Below are positions 8,793-17,191 of a stretch of DNA of 45,845 nt, one piece after another. The DNA is taken from positions 1 to 45,845 of the forward strand of contig MKJX01000197.1 of assembly GCA_001942415.1 (NCBI GenBank), in the 5' to 3' direction. How positions within the stretch are numbered: position 1 is the first letter of the stretch; each line of letters opens with the position of its first letter. This DNA is from Pseudonocardia sp. CNS-139. Its GTDB lineage: Bacteria; Actinomycetota; Actinomycetes; Mycobacteriales; Pseudonocardiaceae. The translations under genes were made by a program, and so were the position numbers. The notes beneath the pieces are model-generated. The model was given only the letters and a program-made list of their open reading frames with translations, was not told the origin of the DNA and did not search any database.

Positions 8793-9332
8793 ATGACGCC
8801 GATGACCGTGACCTCGCCCGACCCGACAGCCGGCGGCCACTACCCCATCGCCGGCCAGACGGTGGTGCTGCGGCCCACGACGGCCGAGCACGTGCCGGAC
8901 TTCCTGCAGATCCTGCGCCACCCCGCCATCGCCCGCTGGTGGGGCGGGTACGACCTGGAGCGCGTGCGCCGCGAGGTGCTCGGCCCGCGCGGCTACGCGA
9001 TCGAGCTCGCCGGCGAGGTCGTCGGGCTGATCTTCTACCGCGAGGAGCGCGACGCCGACCACCGGCACGCCGCCATCGACCTCGCCGTGCACCCCGACCA
9101 CCACGGCCAGGGCCTGGGCTGCGACGCGATGCGCGCGATGGCGCAGTTCCTCTTCCGCACGCGCGGCCACCACCGCGTCACGATCGACCCCGCGGCGCAC
9201 AACGAGCGCGCCATCCGCAGCTGCGTGCGCGCCGGGTTTCGACCGGTCGGCGTGATGCGCGCCTACGAGCGCACGACCGACGGCGGCTGGCAGGACGGCC
9301 TGCTCATGGACCTGCTGCGCAAGGACCTCTGA
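8793..9332 (+). CDS. GNAT N-acetyltransferase, AAC(6')-like
   Basis: A 179-residue single-domain acetyltransferase. Motif A is HPDHHGQGLGCDAMRAMAQF (acetyl-CoA pyrophosphate loop), followed by HHRVTIDPAAHNERAIRSCV with the Asn typical of the RimJ/RimL and aminoglycoside 6'-acetyltransferase subgroup, and AGFRPVGVMRAYERT. The length and the HPAIARWWGGYDLE start resemble AAC(6')-Ib-like proteins, but resistance cannot be inferred from this alone. ATG 8793 is preceded by GACGGG; a second ATG lies at 8802. It starts 16 bases after the PhoD-like gene and is probably cotranscribed with it. Confidence 0.85.
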   Translation: MTPMTVTSPDPTAGGHYPIAGQTVVLRPTTAEHVPDFLQILRHPAIARWWGGYDLERVRREVLGPRGYAIELAGEVVGLIFYREERDADHRHAAIDLAVHPDHHGQGLGCDAMRAMAQFLFRTRGHHRVTIDPAAHNERAIRSCVRAGFRPVGVMRAYERTTDGGWQDGLLMDLLRKDL

Positions 9333-9355
9333 GGCACGGGACGTCCGGCCGCCCG

Positions 9356-10105
9356 CTAGAACGGCGTGCGCTCCACCCACGTCCGCCACACGTCCCCGTC
9401 GCCGATGACCTGCAGCCGCTCGTCGTCGGCGGGGAGGCGGCGCAGCAGGGCCAGCAGCAGCACGGTCGCCGGGCCGCGGACGGCCGCCGTGCCCTTGCCG
9501 TGCCCGTGCTCCCAGACCACCCGCCCGGCGTCACTGCGGATCATCCACTCGCCGCCGGCGCCGAGCCCGTCGTCGGTGGTGTGGAGGTGGAGCGTGCCGC
9601 CGTCCGGGAGCAGCGGCGGGTCGGCGGCCTCGCGTGCGGCGAGCAGGTCGAGCCACTCGGACACGAGGTCCGCGGCGAGCACGGGGTCCACGTCGAACGG
9701 GCGGCCGAGCGCGAGCGCGGCATCGGCCCCGTGCACGACGGCCTCGGCGAGCCGCCTGCGGACCCACCAGCCGGCCGGCCGCGGACCGGTGAACGTCCAG
9801 ACCGGCGTGTCGGCGCCGGTCGCCGCCACCGCGCCAGTGAGCACGGGCACCGCTCCGACCAGCCAGTCCGCCGCGGCAGCCGGGTCCTCGGGCGCCTGAC
9901 CGTCCCCGACCGAGCGGATGTCCACACGGTCCTCCGCACGGTCCCGTACGATCATGGCGGCCCAGCGGTCGCCTCGCCCCACGTGGACGAGTAGCTTCCG
10001 CAGGGTCCAACCAGGGCACGTCGGCACCGGCGTGGTGAGGTCGGCAGCGCGCAGCAGGTCGGCGAGCAGGAGGTTCTGCTCGGCGTAGGCGGCGGTGTAG
10101 TCCAT
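9356..10105 (-). CDS. Maleylpyruvate isomerase-fold (DinB-like, mycothiol-dependent type) protein
   Basis: A 249-residue protein with the N-terminal DinB-like helical bundle of the mycothiol-dependent maleylpyruvate isomerase family: PTCPGWTLRKLLVHVGRGDRW holds the first metal-ligand His, and RLAEAVVHGADAALALGRP the last. The C-terminal 90 residues form the family's SCP2-like domain (GTLHLHTTDDG, VRGPATVLLLALLRRLP). Members are common in mycothiol-producing actinobacteria; most are uncharacterised, so the reaction is not assigned. ATG 10105 gives the canonical YTAAYAEQNLLLADLLR start. It is convergent with the GNAT gene upstream. Confidence 0.85.
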   Translation of the reverse strand: MDYTAAYAEQNLLLADLLRAADLTTPVPTCPGWTLRKLLVHVGRGDRWAAMIVRDRAEDRVDIRSVGDGQAPEDPAAAADWLVGAVPVLTGAVAATGADTPVWTFTGPRPAGWWVRRRLAEAVVHGADAALALGRPFDVDPVLAADLVSEWLDLLAAREAADPPLLPDGGTLHLHTTDDGLGAGGEWMIRSDAGRVVWEHGHGKGTAAVRGPATVLLLALLRRLPADDERLQVIGDGDVWRTWVERTPF

Positions 10106-10179
10106 GCCACGGACCGTAGTCACGCGCAACATGGGGGGTGGCCGCATGGACTCGAACGAGACCCGGTAGGAAACGGACC

Positions 10180-10443
10180 ATGGCGCCAGAAAAACGGGAG
10201 TGGACGGTCCCGGCTCCGCTCCGGGCCCTGATGTGGTGGCCTGGGATCGCCTTCGTACTCGTCATGATCGCGCCGGAAGCGGCGGCGGCGTCCATCGCGG
10301 CGTCCGGGGCGGTGCTCGTCGCCCTCGGCGCGGTCGCCCCGTTCGTCACCCGACGCATCCGCCGCCCGCGGCCGGCCGGTCCCCACGCCGACGACCGTCC
10401 GACGGTGGAGATGCCCACGATCGAGATCGAGCGGGCTGCCTGA
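10180..10443 (+). CDS. Small membrane protein of unknown function (87 aa)
   Basis: ATG 10180 follows an AGGAAACGG ribosome-binding site. The product has a basic N-terminus, then two hydrophobic segments (about residues 18-32, WWPGIAFVLVMIAPE, and 33-55, Ala-rich to VAPFVT), an RRIRRPRP positive patch consistent with a cytoplasmic tail, and an acidic end. I do not recognise the family. It lies between the DinB-like gene and icmF and is closed by a strong terminator. Confidence 0.7.
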   Translation: MAPEKREWTVPAPLRALMWWPGIAFVLVMIAPEAAAASIAASGAVLVALGAVAPFVTRRIRRPRPAGPHADDRPTVEMPTIEIERAA

Positions 10444-10475
10444 CCGGCCCGCCAGGCCCCGAAGCACGCTCACCA

Positions 10476-10509
10476 GACACCCCCGTCCGGACCTCCGGGC
10501 GGGGGTGTC
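10476..10509 (+). terminator. Intrinsic terminator-like hairpin
   Basis: GACACCCCCGTCCGG, loop ACCT, CCGGGCGGGGGTGTC forms a 15-bp stem with one mismatch. It lies 33 bases after the stop of the small membrane protein gene and before icmF. There is no long T run, as is common in high-GC actinobacteria. Confidence 0.75.
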
Positions 10510-10565
10510 GTGTGTCCCCGCCCGGTTCACTTGCACGTCCGATACTCGGAAGCCAAACTAAATTC

Positions 10566-13500
10566 ATGGCGGAGCTTCACGTTCCCGTGCATCCGGTCCG
10601 GTTCGTCACGTCGGCCAGCCTCTTCGACGGCCACGACGCGGCGATCAACATCATGCGACGCATCCTGCAGCGCCAGGGCGCCGAGGTGGTGCACCTCGGC
10701 CACAACCGATCGGTGGACGAGGTGGTGACCGCCGCCCTCCAGGAGGACGTCCAGGGCGTGGCCGTCAGCTCCTACCAGGGCGGGCACGTCGAGTACTTCT
10801 CCTACCTGGTGGACCTGCTGCGCGAGCGCGGCGCCGGGCACGTCAAGGTCTACGGCGGGGGCGGCGGCGTGATCGTCCCGCGGGAGATCGACCTGCTGCA
10901 CTCCCGGGGCGTCGCGCGGATCTTCTCGCCCGAGGACGGCCAGCGGCTCGGCCTCCCCGGGATGATCAACACCATGGTCCGGGAGTGCGACGTGGACCTC
11001 GCCGCCACGCCGCCGGCGTCGTTCGACGGGCTGTTGACCGGGGAGCCGACGGTCGTCGCGCGGGCGCTCACGCTGGCCGAGGCCGGGCGGCTGCCCGCCG
11101 GCCTGGACCTCACGCCGCGCCGGGCCGTGCCCGTGCTGGGCGTGACCGGCACCGGCGGGTCCGGCAAGTCCTCGCTCACCGACGAGCTGGTCCGCCGGTT
11201 CCGTGTCGACCAGGAGGACAAGCTCCGCATCGCCGTGCTGGCCGTCGACCCGACGCGCCGCCGCGGCGGGGGCGCGCTGCTCGGCGACCGCATCCGGATG
11301 AACGCCCTGTCCGGTGACCAGGTCTTCTTCCGCTCGATGGCCACGCGCGGCGCCGAGACCGGCCTGCCGCAGCGGCTCGCCGACGTCGTCGCGGTGCTGA
11401 AGGTGGCCGGGTTCGACCTGGTGATCGTGGAGACCCCGGGCATCGGGCAGGGCGACGCGGCGATCGTCCCGTTCGTCGACCGCTCGCTGTATGTCATGAC
11501 GCCCGAGTTCGGGGCGGCGTCGCAGCTGGAGAAGATCGACATGCTCGACTTCGCCGACGCCGTGGCGATCAACAAGTTCGAGCGGCGCGGCGCCGAGGAC
11601 GCCCGCCGGGACGTCGGGCGCCAGCTCGTCCGCAACCGCGACGCGTTCGGGGCGTCGTGGGAGGACATGCCGGTGTTCGGCACCAGCGCCGCCACCTTCA
11701 ACGACGACGGCGTCACCGCGCTCTACCAGCACGTTCGCGACATGCTGGCGAAGGACGGGCTGGCCGTCGCCGCGGGCCGGCTGCAACGGGTGGAACGCCG
11801 CACGTCGAGCGAGCACGCGGCCGTGATCCCGCCGCAGCGCACGCGCTACCTCGCGGAGATCGCGGAGACCGTGCGCGGTTACCACGCCGACACCGCGGCG
11901 CACGTCGACGCGGCCCGGCGCCGCCAGCACCTGCGCACGGCTCGCGAGCTGGTGGGCGAGCCGGTGGCGGCGGCGCTGGCCGACGCCGAGCGCGCGCTGC
12001 CCGCCGAGTCGGCCACGCTGCTGGACGGGTGGCCGCAGGTGGTGCAGGACTACTCCGGCGACGAGCTCGTCGTGCGCGTGCGGGACCGGGAGCTGCACAC
12101 CACGCTGACCCGCGAGACGCTCTCCGGCAGCAAGGTGGCGCGCGTCGCGCTGCCCCGTTTCACCGAGGACGCCGAGCTGCTGCGGTTCCTGCGGACGGAG
12201 AACCTGCCCGGACGGTTCCCGTTCACGGCGGGAGTGTTCGCGTTCAAGCGCGACGGCGAGGACCCGGGCCGCATGTTCGCAGGCGAGGGCGACGCGTTCC
12301 GCACCAACCGCCGCTTCAAGCTGCTGTCGGAGCACTCCGAGGCCAAGCGGCTCTCCACGGCGTTCGACTCCGTCACGCTCTACGGGCGCGACCCCGACAC
12401 CCGGCCGGACGTCTACGGCAAGGTCGGCACGTCCGGCGTCTCGATCGCGACGCTCGACGACATGAAGGCGCTCTACGACGGGTTCGACCTGACCTCGCCG
12501 ACGACCTCGGTCTCGATGACGATCAACGGCCCGGCCCCGACGATCCTGGCGTTCTTCCTGAACACGGCGGTCGACCAGGTCGTCGACCGGTTCCGGGCCG
12601 AGGAGGGCCGCGAGCCGGACGCCGCCGAGCGCGCGCGGCTCACGGCGTTCGCGCTGGAGAACGTGCGCGGCACGGTGCAGGCCGACATCCTCAAGGAGGA
12701 CCAGGGCCAGAACACCTGCATCTTCTCCACCGAGTTCTCGCTGCGGATGATGGCCGACATCCAGGAGTGGTTCATCGAGCACCGGGTGCGGAACTTCTAC
12801 TCCGTGTCGATCTCCGGCTACCACATCGCCGAGGCCGGGGCGAACCCGATCAGCCAGCTCGCGTTCACGCTGGCCAACGGCTTCACGTTCGTGGAGAGCT
12901 ACCTCGCGCGCGGGATGGCGATCGACGACTTCGCACCCAACCTGTCGTTCTTCTTCTCCAACGGGATGGACGCCGAGTACACCGTGATCGGGCGGGTCGC
13001 GCGGCGGATCTGGGCCGTGGCGATGCGCGACCGGTACGGGGCGAACGAGCGGTCGCAGAAGCTCAAGTACCACGTGCAGACGTCGGGGCGGTCGCTGCAC
13101 GCCCAGGAGATGGACTTCAACGACATCCGCACCACGCTGCAGGCGCTCTGCGCGCTCTACGACAACGCGAACTCGCTGCACACCAACGCCTACGACGAGG
13201 CCGTGACCACGCCGACCGAGGCGTCCGTGCGGCGGGCGATGGCCATCCAGCTGATCATCAACCGCGAGTGGGGCCTCTCGATGAACGAGAACCCGCTGCA
13301 GGGCTCGTTCGTGGTCGACGAGCTGACCGACCTCGTCGAGGAGGCGGTGCTCGCCGAGTTCGAGCGTATCTCCGGGCGCGGGGGCGTGCTGGGCGCGATG
13401 GAGACCGGCTACCAGCGCGGCCGGATCCAGGACGAGTCGATGCTCTACGAGCAGCGCAAGCACGACGGGACGCTGCCGATCGTCGGCGTCAACACGTTCG

Positions 13501-13763
13501 TGCGGGAGCAGGCGGAGGCGCCGCAGGAGATCGAGCTCGCCCGCGGCACGGAGGCGGAGAAGCGGAGCCAGCTCGACCGGCTCGCCGCCTTCCAGGCCGG
13601 GCACGCCGGGGAGGCGGCGACGGCGCTGCGCCGCCTGCAGGACGTCGCGACGGGCGGCGGCAACGTCTTCGCGGAACTCATGTCGGCGGCCCAGGTGTGC
13701 TCGCTGGGGCAGCTCACCGAGGCGTTCTTCGAGGTGGGCGGGCAGTACCGGCGCAACATGTAG
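10566..13763 (+). CDS. icmF: Fused isobutyryl-CoA mutase IcmF
   Basis: An intact 1065-residue fusion of the three parts of IcmF. Residues about 1-140 are the coenzyme B12-binding domain (SLFDGHDAAINIMRR with the cobalt-ligand His, then SSYQGGHVEY and YGGGGGVIVP). Residues about 190-420 are the MeaB-like G-protein chaperone with P-loop GTGGSGKSS at about 195-203, VDPTRRRGGGALLGDRIRM and VETPGIGQGD. From about residue 500 the large mutase domain follows, including SVSISGYHIAEAGANP near 745. The enzyme interconverts isobutyryl-CoA and n-butyryl-CoA with adenosylcobalamin; related IcmF enzymes also act on isovaleryl/pivalyl-CoA. ATG 10566 matches the family start although the ribosome-binding site is weak (GGAAG at a long distance). 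No cobalamin riboswitch is seen upstream. Confidence 0.96.
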   Translation: MAELHVPVHPVRFVTSASLFDGHDAAINIMRRILQRQGAEVVHLGHNRSVDEVVTAALQEDVQGVAVSSYQGGHVEYFSYLVDLLRERGAGHVKVYGGGGGVIVPREIDLLHSRGVARIFSPEDGQRLGLPGMINTMVRECDVDLAATPPASFDGLLTGEPTVVARALTLAEAGRLPAGLDLTPRRAVPVLGVTGTGGSGKSSLTDELVRRFRVDQEDKLRIAVLAVDPTRRRGGGALLGDRIRMNALSGDQVFFRSMATRGAETGLPQRLADVVAVLKVAGFDLVIVETPGIGQGDAAIVPFVDRSLYVMTPEFGAASQLEKIDMLDFADAVAINKFERRGAEDARRDVGRQLVRNRDAFGASWEDMPVFGTSAATFNDDGVTALYQHVRDMLAKDGLAVAAGRLQRVERRTSSEHAAVIPPQRTRYLAEIAETVRGYHADTAAHVDAARRRQHLRTARELVGEPVAAALADAERALPAESATLLDGWPQVVQDYSGDELVVRVRDRELHTTLTRETLSGSKVARVALPRFTEDAELLRFLRTENLPGRFPFTAGVFAFKRDGEDPGRMFAGEGDAFRTNRRFKLLSEHSEAKRLSTAFDSVTLYGRDPDTRPDVYGKVGTSGVSIATLDDMKALYDGFDLTSPTTSVSMTINGPAPTILAFFLNTAVDQVVDRFRAEEGREPDAAERARLTAFALENVRGTVQADILKEDQGQNTCIFSTEFSLRMMADIQEWFIEHRVRNFYSVSISGYHIAEAGANPISQLAFTLANGFTFVESYLARGMAIDDFAPNLSFFFSNGMDAEYTVIGRVARRIWAVAMRDRYGANERSQKLKYHVQTSGRSLHAQEMDFNDIRTTLQALCALYDNANSLHTNAYDEAVTTPTEASVRRAMAIQLIINREWGLSMNENPLQGSFVVDELTDLVEEAVLAEFERISGRGGVLGAMETGYQRGRIQDESMLYEQRKHDGTLPIVGVNTFVREQAEAPQEIELARGTEAEKRSQLDRLAAFQAGHAGEAATALRRLQDVATGGGNVFAELMSAAQVCSLGQLTEAFFEVGGQYRRNM

Positions 13764-13790
13764 GGCGGCCGGCTCCCGAGTCTCGCCCGG

Positions 13791-13845
13791 TTGCAGCAAA
13801 GCCACCCTCATGCCGTCTCGCTGCATGGGGGTGGCTTTGCTGCAA
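13791..13845. repeat. 55-bp palindromic repeat, copy 1 of 3
   Basis: The outer arms are TTGCAGCAAAGCCACCCT and, inverted, GGGGTGGCTTTGCTGCAA (one mismatch). The 19-base centre contains CATGC and GCATG, which extend the stem. It lies 28 bases after the icmF stop and before the LysR gene. Copies of the same length are at 15539-15593 and 38899-38953. Short reading frames starting in these elements are not real genes. Confidence 0.95.
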
Positions 13846-13895
13846 ACGCCGGGCGGCCGGTCCAGCGCCACCTTGTGAGTTGGAGGGTGCCGGGC

Positions 13896-14820
13896 GTGGA
13901 TGACACCGCAGTCCTCGCTGCACTGGCGCCGCGGCTGCACCAGTTCGTCGCCGTCGCCCGCTCCGAGCACATGACGCGGGCCGCCGACGAGATCGAGGTC
14001 CCGCAGTCGACGCTGAGCCGGGGCATCGCGCGGCTGGAGGACGACCTCGGCGTGGCGCTCTTCGTCCGGACCGGGCGGACCGTGCGGCTCACCCGCGAGG
14101 GCCGCACGCTGCTGCGTTACGCCGAGCGTGCGCTGGCCGAGCTGGCGACGGCGGAGCGGGAGATCCGCGGCGACGCCGACGAACGCCACGGCCGCGTCGG
14201 GCTCGCGTTCCTGTCCGCGCTGGGCGGGGCGGTGGTCCCGCGGCTGCTGCGGGACTTCCACGCGGCGCACCCCGGCGTCCGGCTGGAGCTGGTGCAGGGC
14301 GGGCACGCCGCGCTGCTGGACCGGCTGCGCGACGGCGCCGTCGACCTCGCGCTGACCTCGCCCTTCCCGACGACGCCGGGCTCGCCGCCGAGCCGGTGGC
14401 CGAGGAGGAGCTGCTGCTCGCCGTGCCCGCCGGGCACCCGCTCGCGGACCGGACGGGCGGCGTCGCGCTCGCCGACGCGGCCCGTGAGCCGTTCGTGGCG
14501 ATGCTGCCCGGCTTCGGTCTGCGCGGCACGGTGGACGCGTGGTGCCGGCAGGCCGGGTTCGTACCGCGGGCCGTGTTCGAGGGCGCGACGTGGAGACGCT
14601 GCGCGGGCTCGTCGGCGCCGGGCTGGGCGTGTCGCTGCTGCCGCCGGGCGCCCAGCGGGTGGCCGGGGTGGTGGAGCTGCGCGTCACGGCGCCGCGCACG
14701 ACCCGCACGATCGGGATGGTGTGGCTCGGCGGCCGCCCGCTCACCCCACCGGCCCGGGCGCTGCTGGAGTTCGTTCGCGGTCACGGTCTGCTCCCGGAAC
14801 GGGTGCCTCCGGACCGGTGA
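13896..14820 (+). pseudogene. LysR-family transcriptional regulator, two frameshifts
   Basis: GTG 13896 with GGAGG nine bases upstream starts DDTAVLAALAPRLHQFVAVA. The LysR helix-turn-helix follows (HMTRAADEIEVPQSTLSRGI, FVRTGRTVRLTREG). The substrate-binding domain runs through three frames joined near 14380 and 14590, each consistent with one missing base: GRVGLAFLSALGGAVVPRLL, then EEELLLAVPAGHPLA, then ETLRGLVGAGLGVSLLPPGA. Restored length is about 308 residues, standard for LysR. The effector and targets are unknown. It is convergent with the next GNAT gene, whose end overlaps it by about 80 bases. Confidence 0.85.
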
Positions 14821-15493
14821 ACCGCAGCGCCGTGAAGTGCGGCCGGGCCCGCAGGGTGAACCCGATCTGCTCGTAGAGCCGGATCGCGCCGGTGTTGTCC
14901 GCGGCCGCGTGCAGGAACGGGACGTCGCCGCGGTCCCGGATCACGGCGCCGACGGCCCGGACGAGCCGCGTGGCGAGGCCCTGCCCGCGGAACGCCGGGT
15001 CGGTGCAGACGGCGCTGATCTCCGTCCAGCCGGGTGGGCGCAGCCGCTCCCCCGCCATCGCGACGAGCGCGCCGTCGCGGCGGATGCCCAGGTAGGTGCC
15101 CATCAGCCGGGTGTGGGTGCGGAACGGGCCGGGACGGGTGCGCGCGACGAGGTCGAGCATCTCCGGCACGTCCGCCTCGCCGAGGACGACGGCCTCCGGG
15201 TCGGGCGCGACGTCGAGGCCGCTGCCGTCCATCTGGACGCCGGGCAAGGCGAAGGTCTGCCGCCAGGAGGCGGGCACCGGGCGCGGCGCGACCGTGGTCA
15301 GCGCGATCTCCTCGTCGGGCCCGACGAGCGCGGCGAGGTCGGCCCAGTCGTCCTCGGTGGCGTCGAGCGGCAGCGCGGCGAACGGGGAGACGTCGGTGCG
15401 GTAGCGGGCCGCCCGCCCGCGCGTCCGGGCGAGCGGGGCGTGCGCGCCGAGCAGCGCGGACCGGACGGAGTTGTCGAGGGGATGATCGGCCAC
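14741..15493 (-). CDS. GNAT-family N-acetyltransferase, FR47-like
   Basis: An intact protein of about 250 residues. The C-terminal half is a GNAT domain: TEISAVCTDPAFRGQGLATRLVRAVG holds the acetyl-CoA loop, then FLHAAADNTGAIRLYEQIGF, the typical FR47-like ending. The N-terminal half is a degenerate domain (DDWADLAALVGPDEEIALT). GTG 15493 is the likely start; a longer frame beginning with MALLQ starts inside the palindromic repeat and is artificial. The last 25 residues overlap the 3' end of the convergent LysR gene and are low in complexity. Confidence 0.8.
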   Translation of the reverse strand: MADHPLDNSVRSALLGAHAPLARTRGRAARYRTDVSPFAALPLDATEDDWADLAALVGPDEEIALTTVAPRPVPASWRQTFALPGVQMDGSGLDVAPDPEAVVLGEADVPEMLDLVARTRPGPFRTHTRLMGTYLGIRRDGALVAMAGERLRPPGWTEISAVCTDPAFRGQGLATRLVRAVGAVIRDRGDVPFLHAAADNTGAIRLYEQIGFTLRARPHFTALRFTGPEAPVPGADRDRERTPAAPGPVG

Positions 15494-15538
15494 ACAGTGC
15501 CCAACCACGGCGGGTCCGCCGCGCTTCCCGGCGGCTGG

Positions 15539-15593
15539 TTGCAGCAAAGCCACCCTGACGCAGCCTCACGGCATGAGGGTGGCTTTGCTGCAA
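15539..15593. repeat. 55-bp palindromic repeat, copy 2 of 3
   Basis: Perfect 18-base arms TTGCAGCAAAGCCACCCT and AGGGTGGCTTTGCTGCAA with a 19-base centre. This copy lies between divergent genes, 46 bases upstream of the GNAT start and 32 bases upstream of the binding-protein start, so the element is not restricted to gene ends. Confidence 0.95.
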
Positions 15594-15613
15594 CGGGGGG
15601 CGGGCGGGGCGCG

Positions 15614-15619
15614 TAGGGT
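15614..15619 (+). promoter_or_regulatory. -10 element TAGGGT for a probably leaderless gene
   Basis: TAGGGT lies 6 bases before the GTG start at 15626. There is no ribosome-binding site between them. The layout is the same as for five other genes in the window. Confidence 0.45.
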
Positions 15620-15625
15620 CGGGCC

Positions 15626-16375
15626 GTGGTGCGGGACGACCTCGGGTTGGCGGTCCGGCCCACGCAGCCGGTGCGGCGGGTGGTGTCGATCGTCCCGTCG
15701 CTCACCGAGGCGGTGGCCGTGACGGCCCCCGGCCTGCTCGTCGGGGCCACCCGCTGGTGCACCCACCCGCCCGACCTCGACGTCCCGCGCATCGGCGGCA
15801 CCAAGAACCCCGACGTCGACGCGATCGTCGCGCTGGCGCCGGACCTGGTCGTCGCCAACGAGGAGGAGAACCGCGTCTCCGACCTCGACGCGCTGCGCGC
15901 CGCGGGCGTGCCCGTGTACGTCACGGACGTCCGCACCCTGGACGGCGCGTTCGGCTCGCTGGCCCGGATGCTGGCCGCGTGCGGGCTGACCCGGCCGGCC
16001 TGGCTGGTCGCCGCCGAGGCCGCGTGGCGGGCGCTGCCGGAGCCCGCGGTGCGGCGCCGGGCGGTGGTGCCGATCTGGCGGCGGCCGTGGATGGCGGTCG
16101 GGCGCGACACGTTCACGGGGTCGGTGCTGGCCCGCCTCGGCGTCGACAACGCGCTCGCCGACGCCGCGGAGCGCTATCCGCGCGTCGACCCGCGGGCGCT
16201 GCCGCCGCACGACCTCGTGGTGCTGCCCGACGAGCCCTACCTCTTCACGGCCGACGACGGGCCGGAGGCGTTCGCGGCGCCGTCGGTGCTGGTCAGCGGC
16301 CGGTTGTTGACCTGGTACGGGCCGAGTCTGCGGGACGCGGCCGCACAGCTGCCCGCCGCGCTCGACGGACCGTGA
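15626..16375 (+). CDS. Helical-backbone metal-receptor/BtuF-like substrate-binding protein, no signal peptide
   Basis: An intact 249-residue protein. RVVSIVPSLTEAVAVTAPGLLVGATRWCTHPP, IGGTKNPDVDAIVALAPDLVVANEEENR and LRAAGVPVYVTDVRTLDG are the core of class III (BtuF/FecB-like) binding proteins, which carry cobalamin or iron chelates to ABC importers. No signal peptide or lipobox cysteine precedes the fold, and no permease or ATPase gene is nearby, so it may be a cytoplasmic binding protein rather than a transporter part. Subfamilies of this kind are often called cobalamin-binding; that ligand would suit the B12-dependent icmF 2 kb away, but it is inference. GTG 15626 is set by the -10 element at 15614. 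Confidence 0.8.
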   Translation: MVRDDLGLAVRPTQPVRRVVSIVPSLTEAVAVTAPGLLVGATRWCTHPPDLDVPRIGGTKNPDVDAIVALAPDLVVANEEENRVSDLDALRAAGVPVYVTDVRTLDGAFGSLARMLAACGLTRPAWLVAAEAAWRALPEPAVRRRAVVPIWRRPWMAVGRDTFTGSVLARLGVDNALADAAERYPRVDPRALPPHDLVVLPDEPYLFTADDGPEAFAAPSVLVSGRLLTWYGPSLRDAAAQLPAALDGP

Positions 16376-16426
16376 TCCCGGCGTGCGCCGTCCCGGACAG
16401 CACCGGCCGGGACGGCCGCGGCGGGC

Positions 16427-17083
16427 TTACGCCGCCCGGCTCGCGACCAGCTCGGCGTGCGCCTTGCCGGTCTCGGCGGCCAGCTCGAGGGCCTTGGCCT
16501 TGGACTCCGCGGCGAGCCCGCGCAGGTCGGCCATCTGCGGGTTGACGTCGGCGAGGGTCAGCTCGGCGGCGACGACGGTGAGGTTGCCGCCGAAGTTGTC
16601 GCCGAACATCTGCTGCAGGTACGGCGTGGCGTGGTCCCAGCCCTCACGCGGCGTGCCCGGCCCGTACCCGCCGCCGCGGGCGATCACGAGCGTGACCGGC
16701 TTGCCGTCGAGCGGGTTCGGGCCGGGCACGAACCGCTCGTCGACGCAGAGCAGGTCGATCCAGACCTTGAGGTGCTGCGAGATGCCGTAGTTGTAGAGCG
16801 GGGTCGCGATCACCGCGGCGTCGGCGGCGATCACCTCGTCGGCGAGGCTCGCCGCGAAGGCGAGCGCGGCGCGCTGCTCGGGCGTCCGCTGGTCCTCCGG
16901 GGTCATCTTGCCGCCCAGGGCCTGGGTCCAGGTCTCCGCGGAGATCGGGGACGCGGTCAGGTCACGGCGGACCACCGCGCCGTCCGGGTGCCGCTCCGCC
17001 CAGGACTGCTGGACGGTGTCGGCCACCTCCCGGCTCACCGATCCCTCCTGGCGGATGCTGGCGTCGAGGCGGAACAAGGTCAT
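16427..17083 (-). CDS. FMN-dependent NADH-azoreductase (AzoR-like flavodoxin fold)
   Basis: An intact 218-residue protein. The N-terminal FMN phosphate loop is FRLDASIRQEGSVSREVADT; DAAVIATPLYNYGISQHLKVWIDLL is the classic AzoR second FMN motif; ARGGGYGPGTPREGWDHATPYL is the third. The enzyme reduces azo dyes and quinones with NADH. ATG 17083 has a strong GGAGGAG ribosome-binding site. It is divergent from a MarR gene with a perfect inverted repeat between them, the usual layout for MarR-controlled quinone/azo-dye stress enzymes. Confidence 0.92.
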   Translation of the reverse strand: MTLFRLDASIRQEGSVSREVADTVQQSWAERHPDGAVVRRDLTASPISAETWTQALGGKMTPEDQRTPEQRAALAFAASLADEVIAADAAVIATPLYNYGISQHLKVWIDLLCVDERFVPGPNPLDGKPVTLVIARGGGYGPGTPREGWDHATPYLQQMFGDNFGGNLTVVAAELTLADVNPQMADLRGLAAESKAKALELAAETGKAHAELVASRAA

Positions 17084-17119
17084 CGGGGAACTCCTCCAGT
17101 CGTGCAAGCTGTCGCACAG

Positions 17120-17140
17120 ATCGTCTGCCTAACAGACGAT
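17120..17140. promoter_or_regulatory. Inverted repeat, probable MarR operator
   Basis: ATCGTCTG-CCTAA-CAGACGAT is a perfect 8-bp inverted repeat in the 108-base region between the divergent azoreductase and MarR genes. Position and symmetry fit a MarR-family operator that controls both promoters. Confidence 0.7.
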
Positions 17141-17179
17141 CGTGTCAACAGAACGGTGAGGGCAGAGCATTCCCGCGCG

Positions 17180-17185
17180 TACGAT
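17180..17185 (+). promoter_or_regulatory. -10 element TACGAT for a probably leaderless marR-like gene
   Basis: TACGAT ends 6 bases before GTG 17192, with no ribosome-binding site in between, as at several other genes here. Confidence 0.45.
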
Positions 17186-17191
17186 GTGTCC

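Noticed and set aside
10559..10564. TAAATT as the -10 element of icmF
   Set aside because: It is only one base from the ATG, so transcription would start inside the coding region, and the 22-base gap from TTGCAC is too long.
10510..10565. Possible cobalamin riboswitch upstream of icmF
   Set aside because: The gap after the terminator is about 55 bases, too short, and contains no B12-box-like sequence.
10527..14744. A 1405-codon open frame on the minus strand opposite icmF
   Set aside because: It is Arg/Gly/Ala/Val-rich without domain signals and mirrors the conserved icmF and LysR genes; a typical antisense shadow in high-GC DNA.
13791..15613. Short frames beginning MQQSHPH or MALLQP
   Set aside because: They start inside the 55-bp palindromic repeats and have no conserved content.
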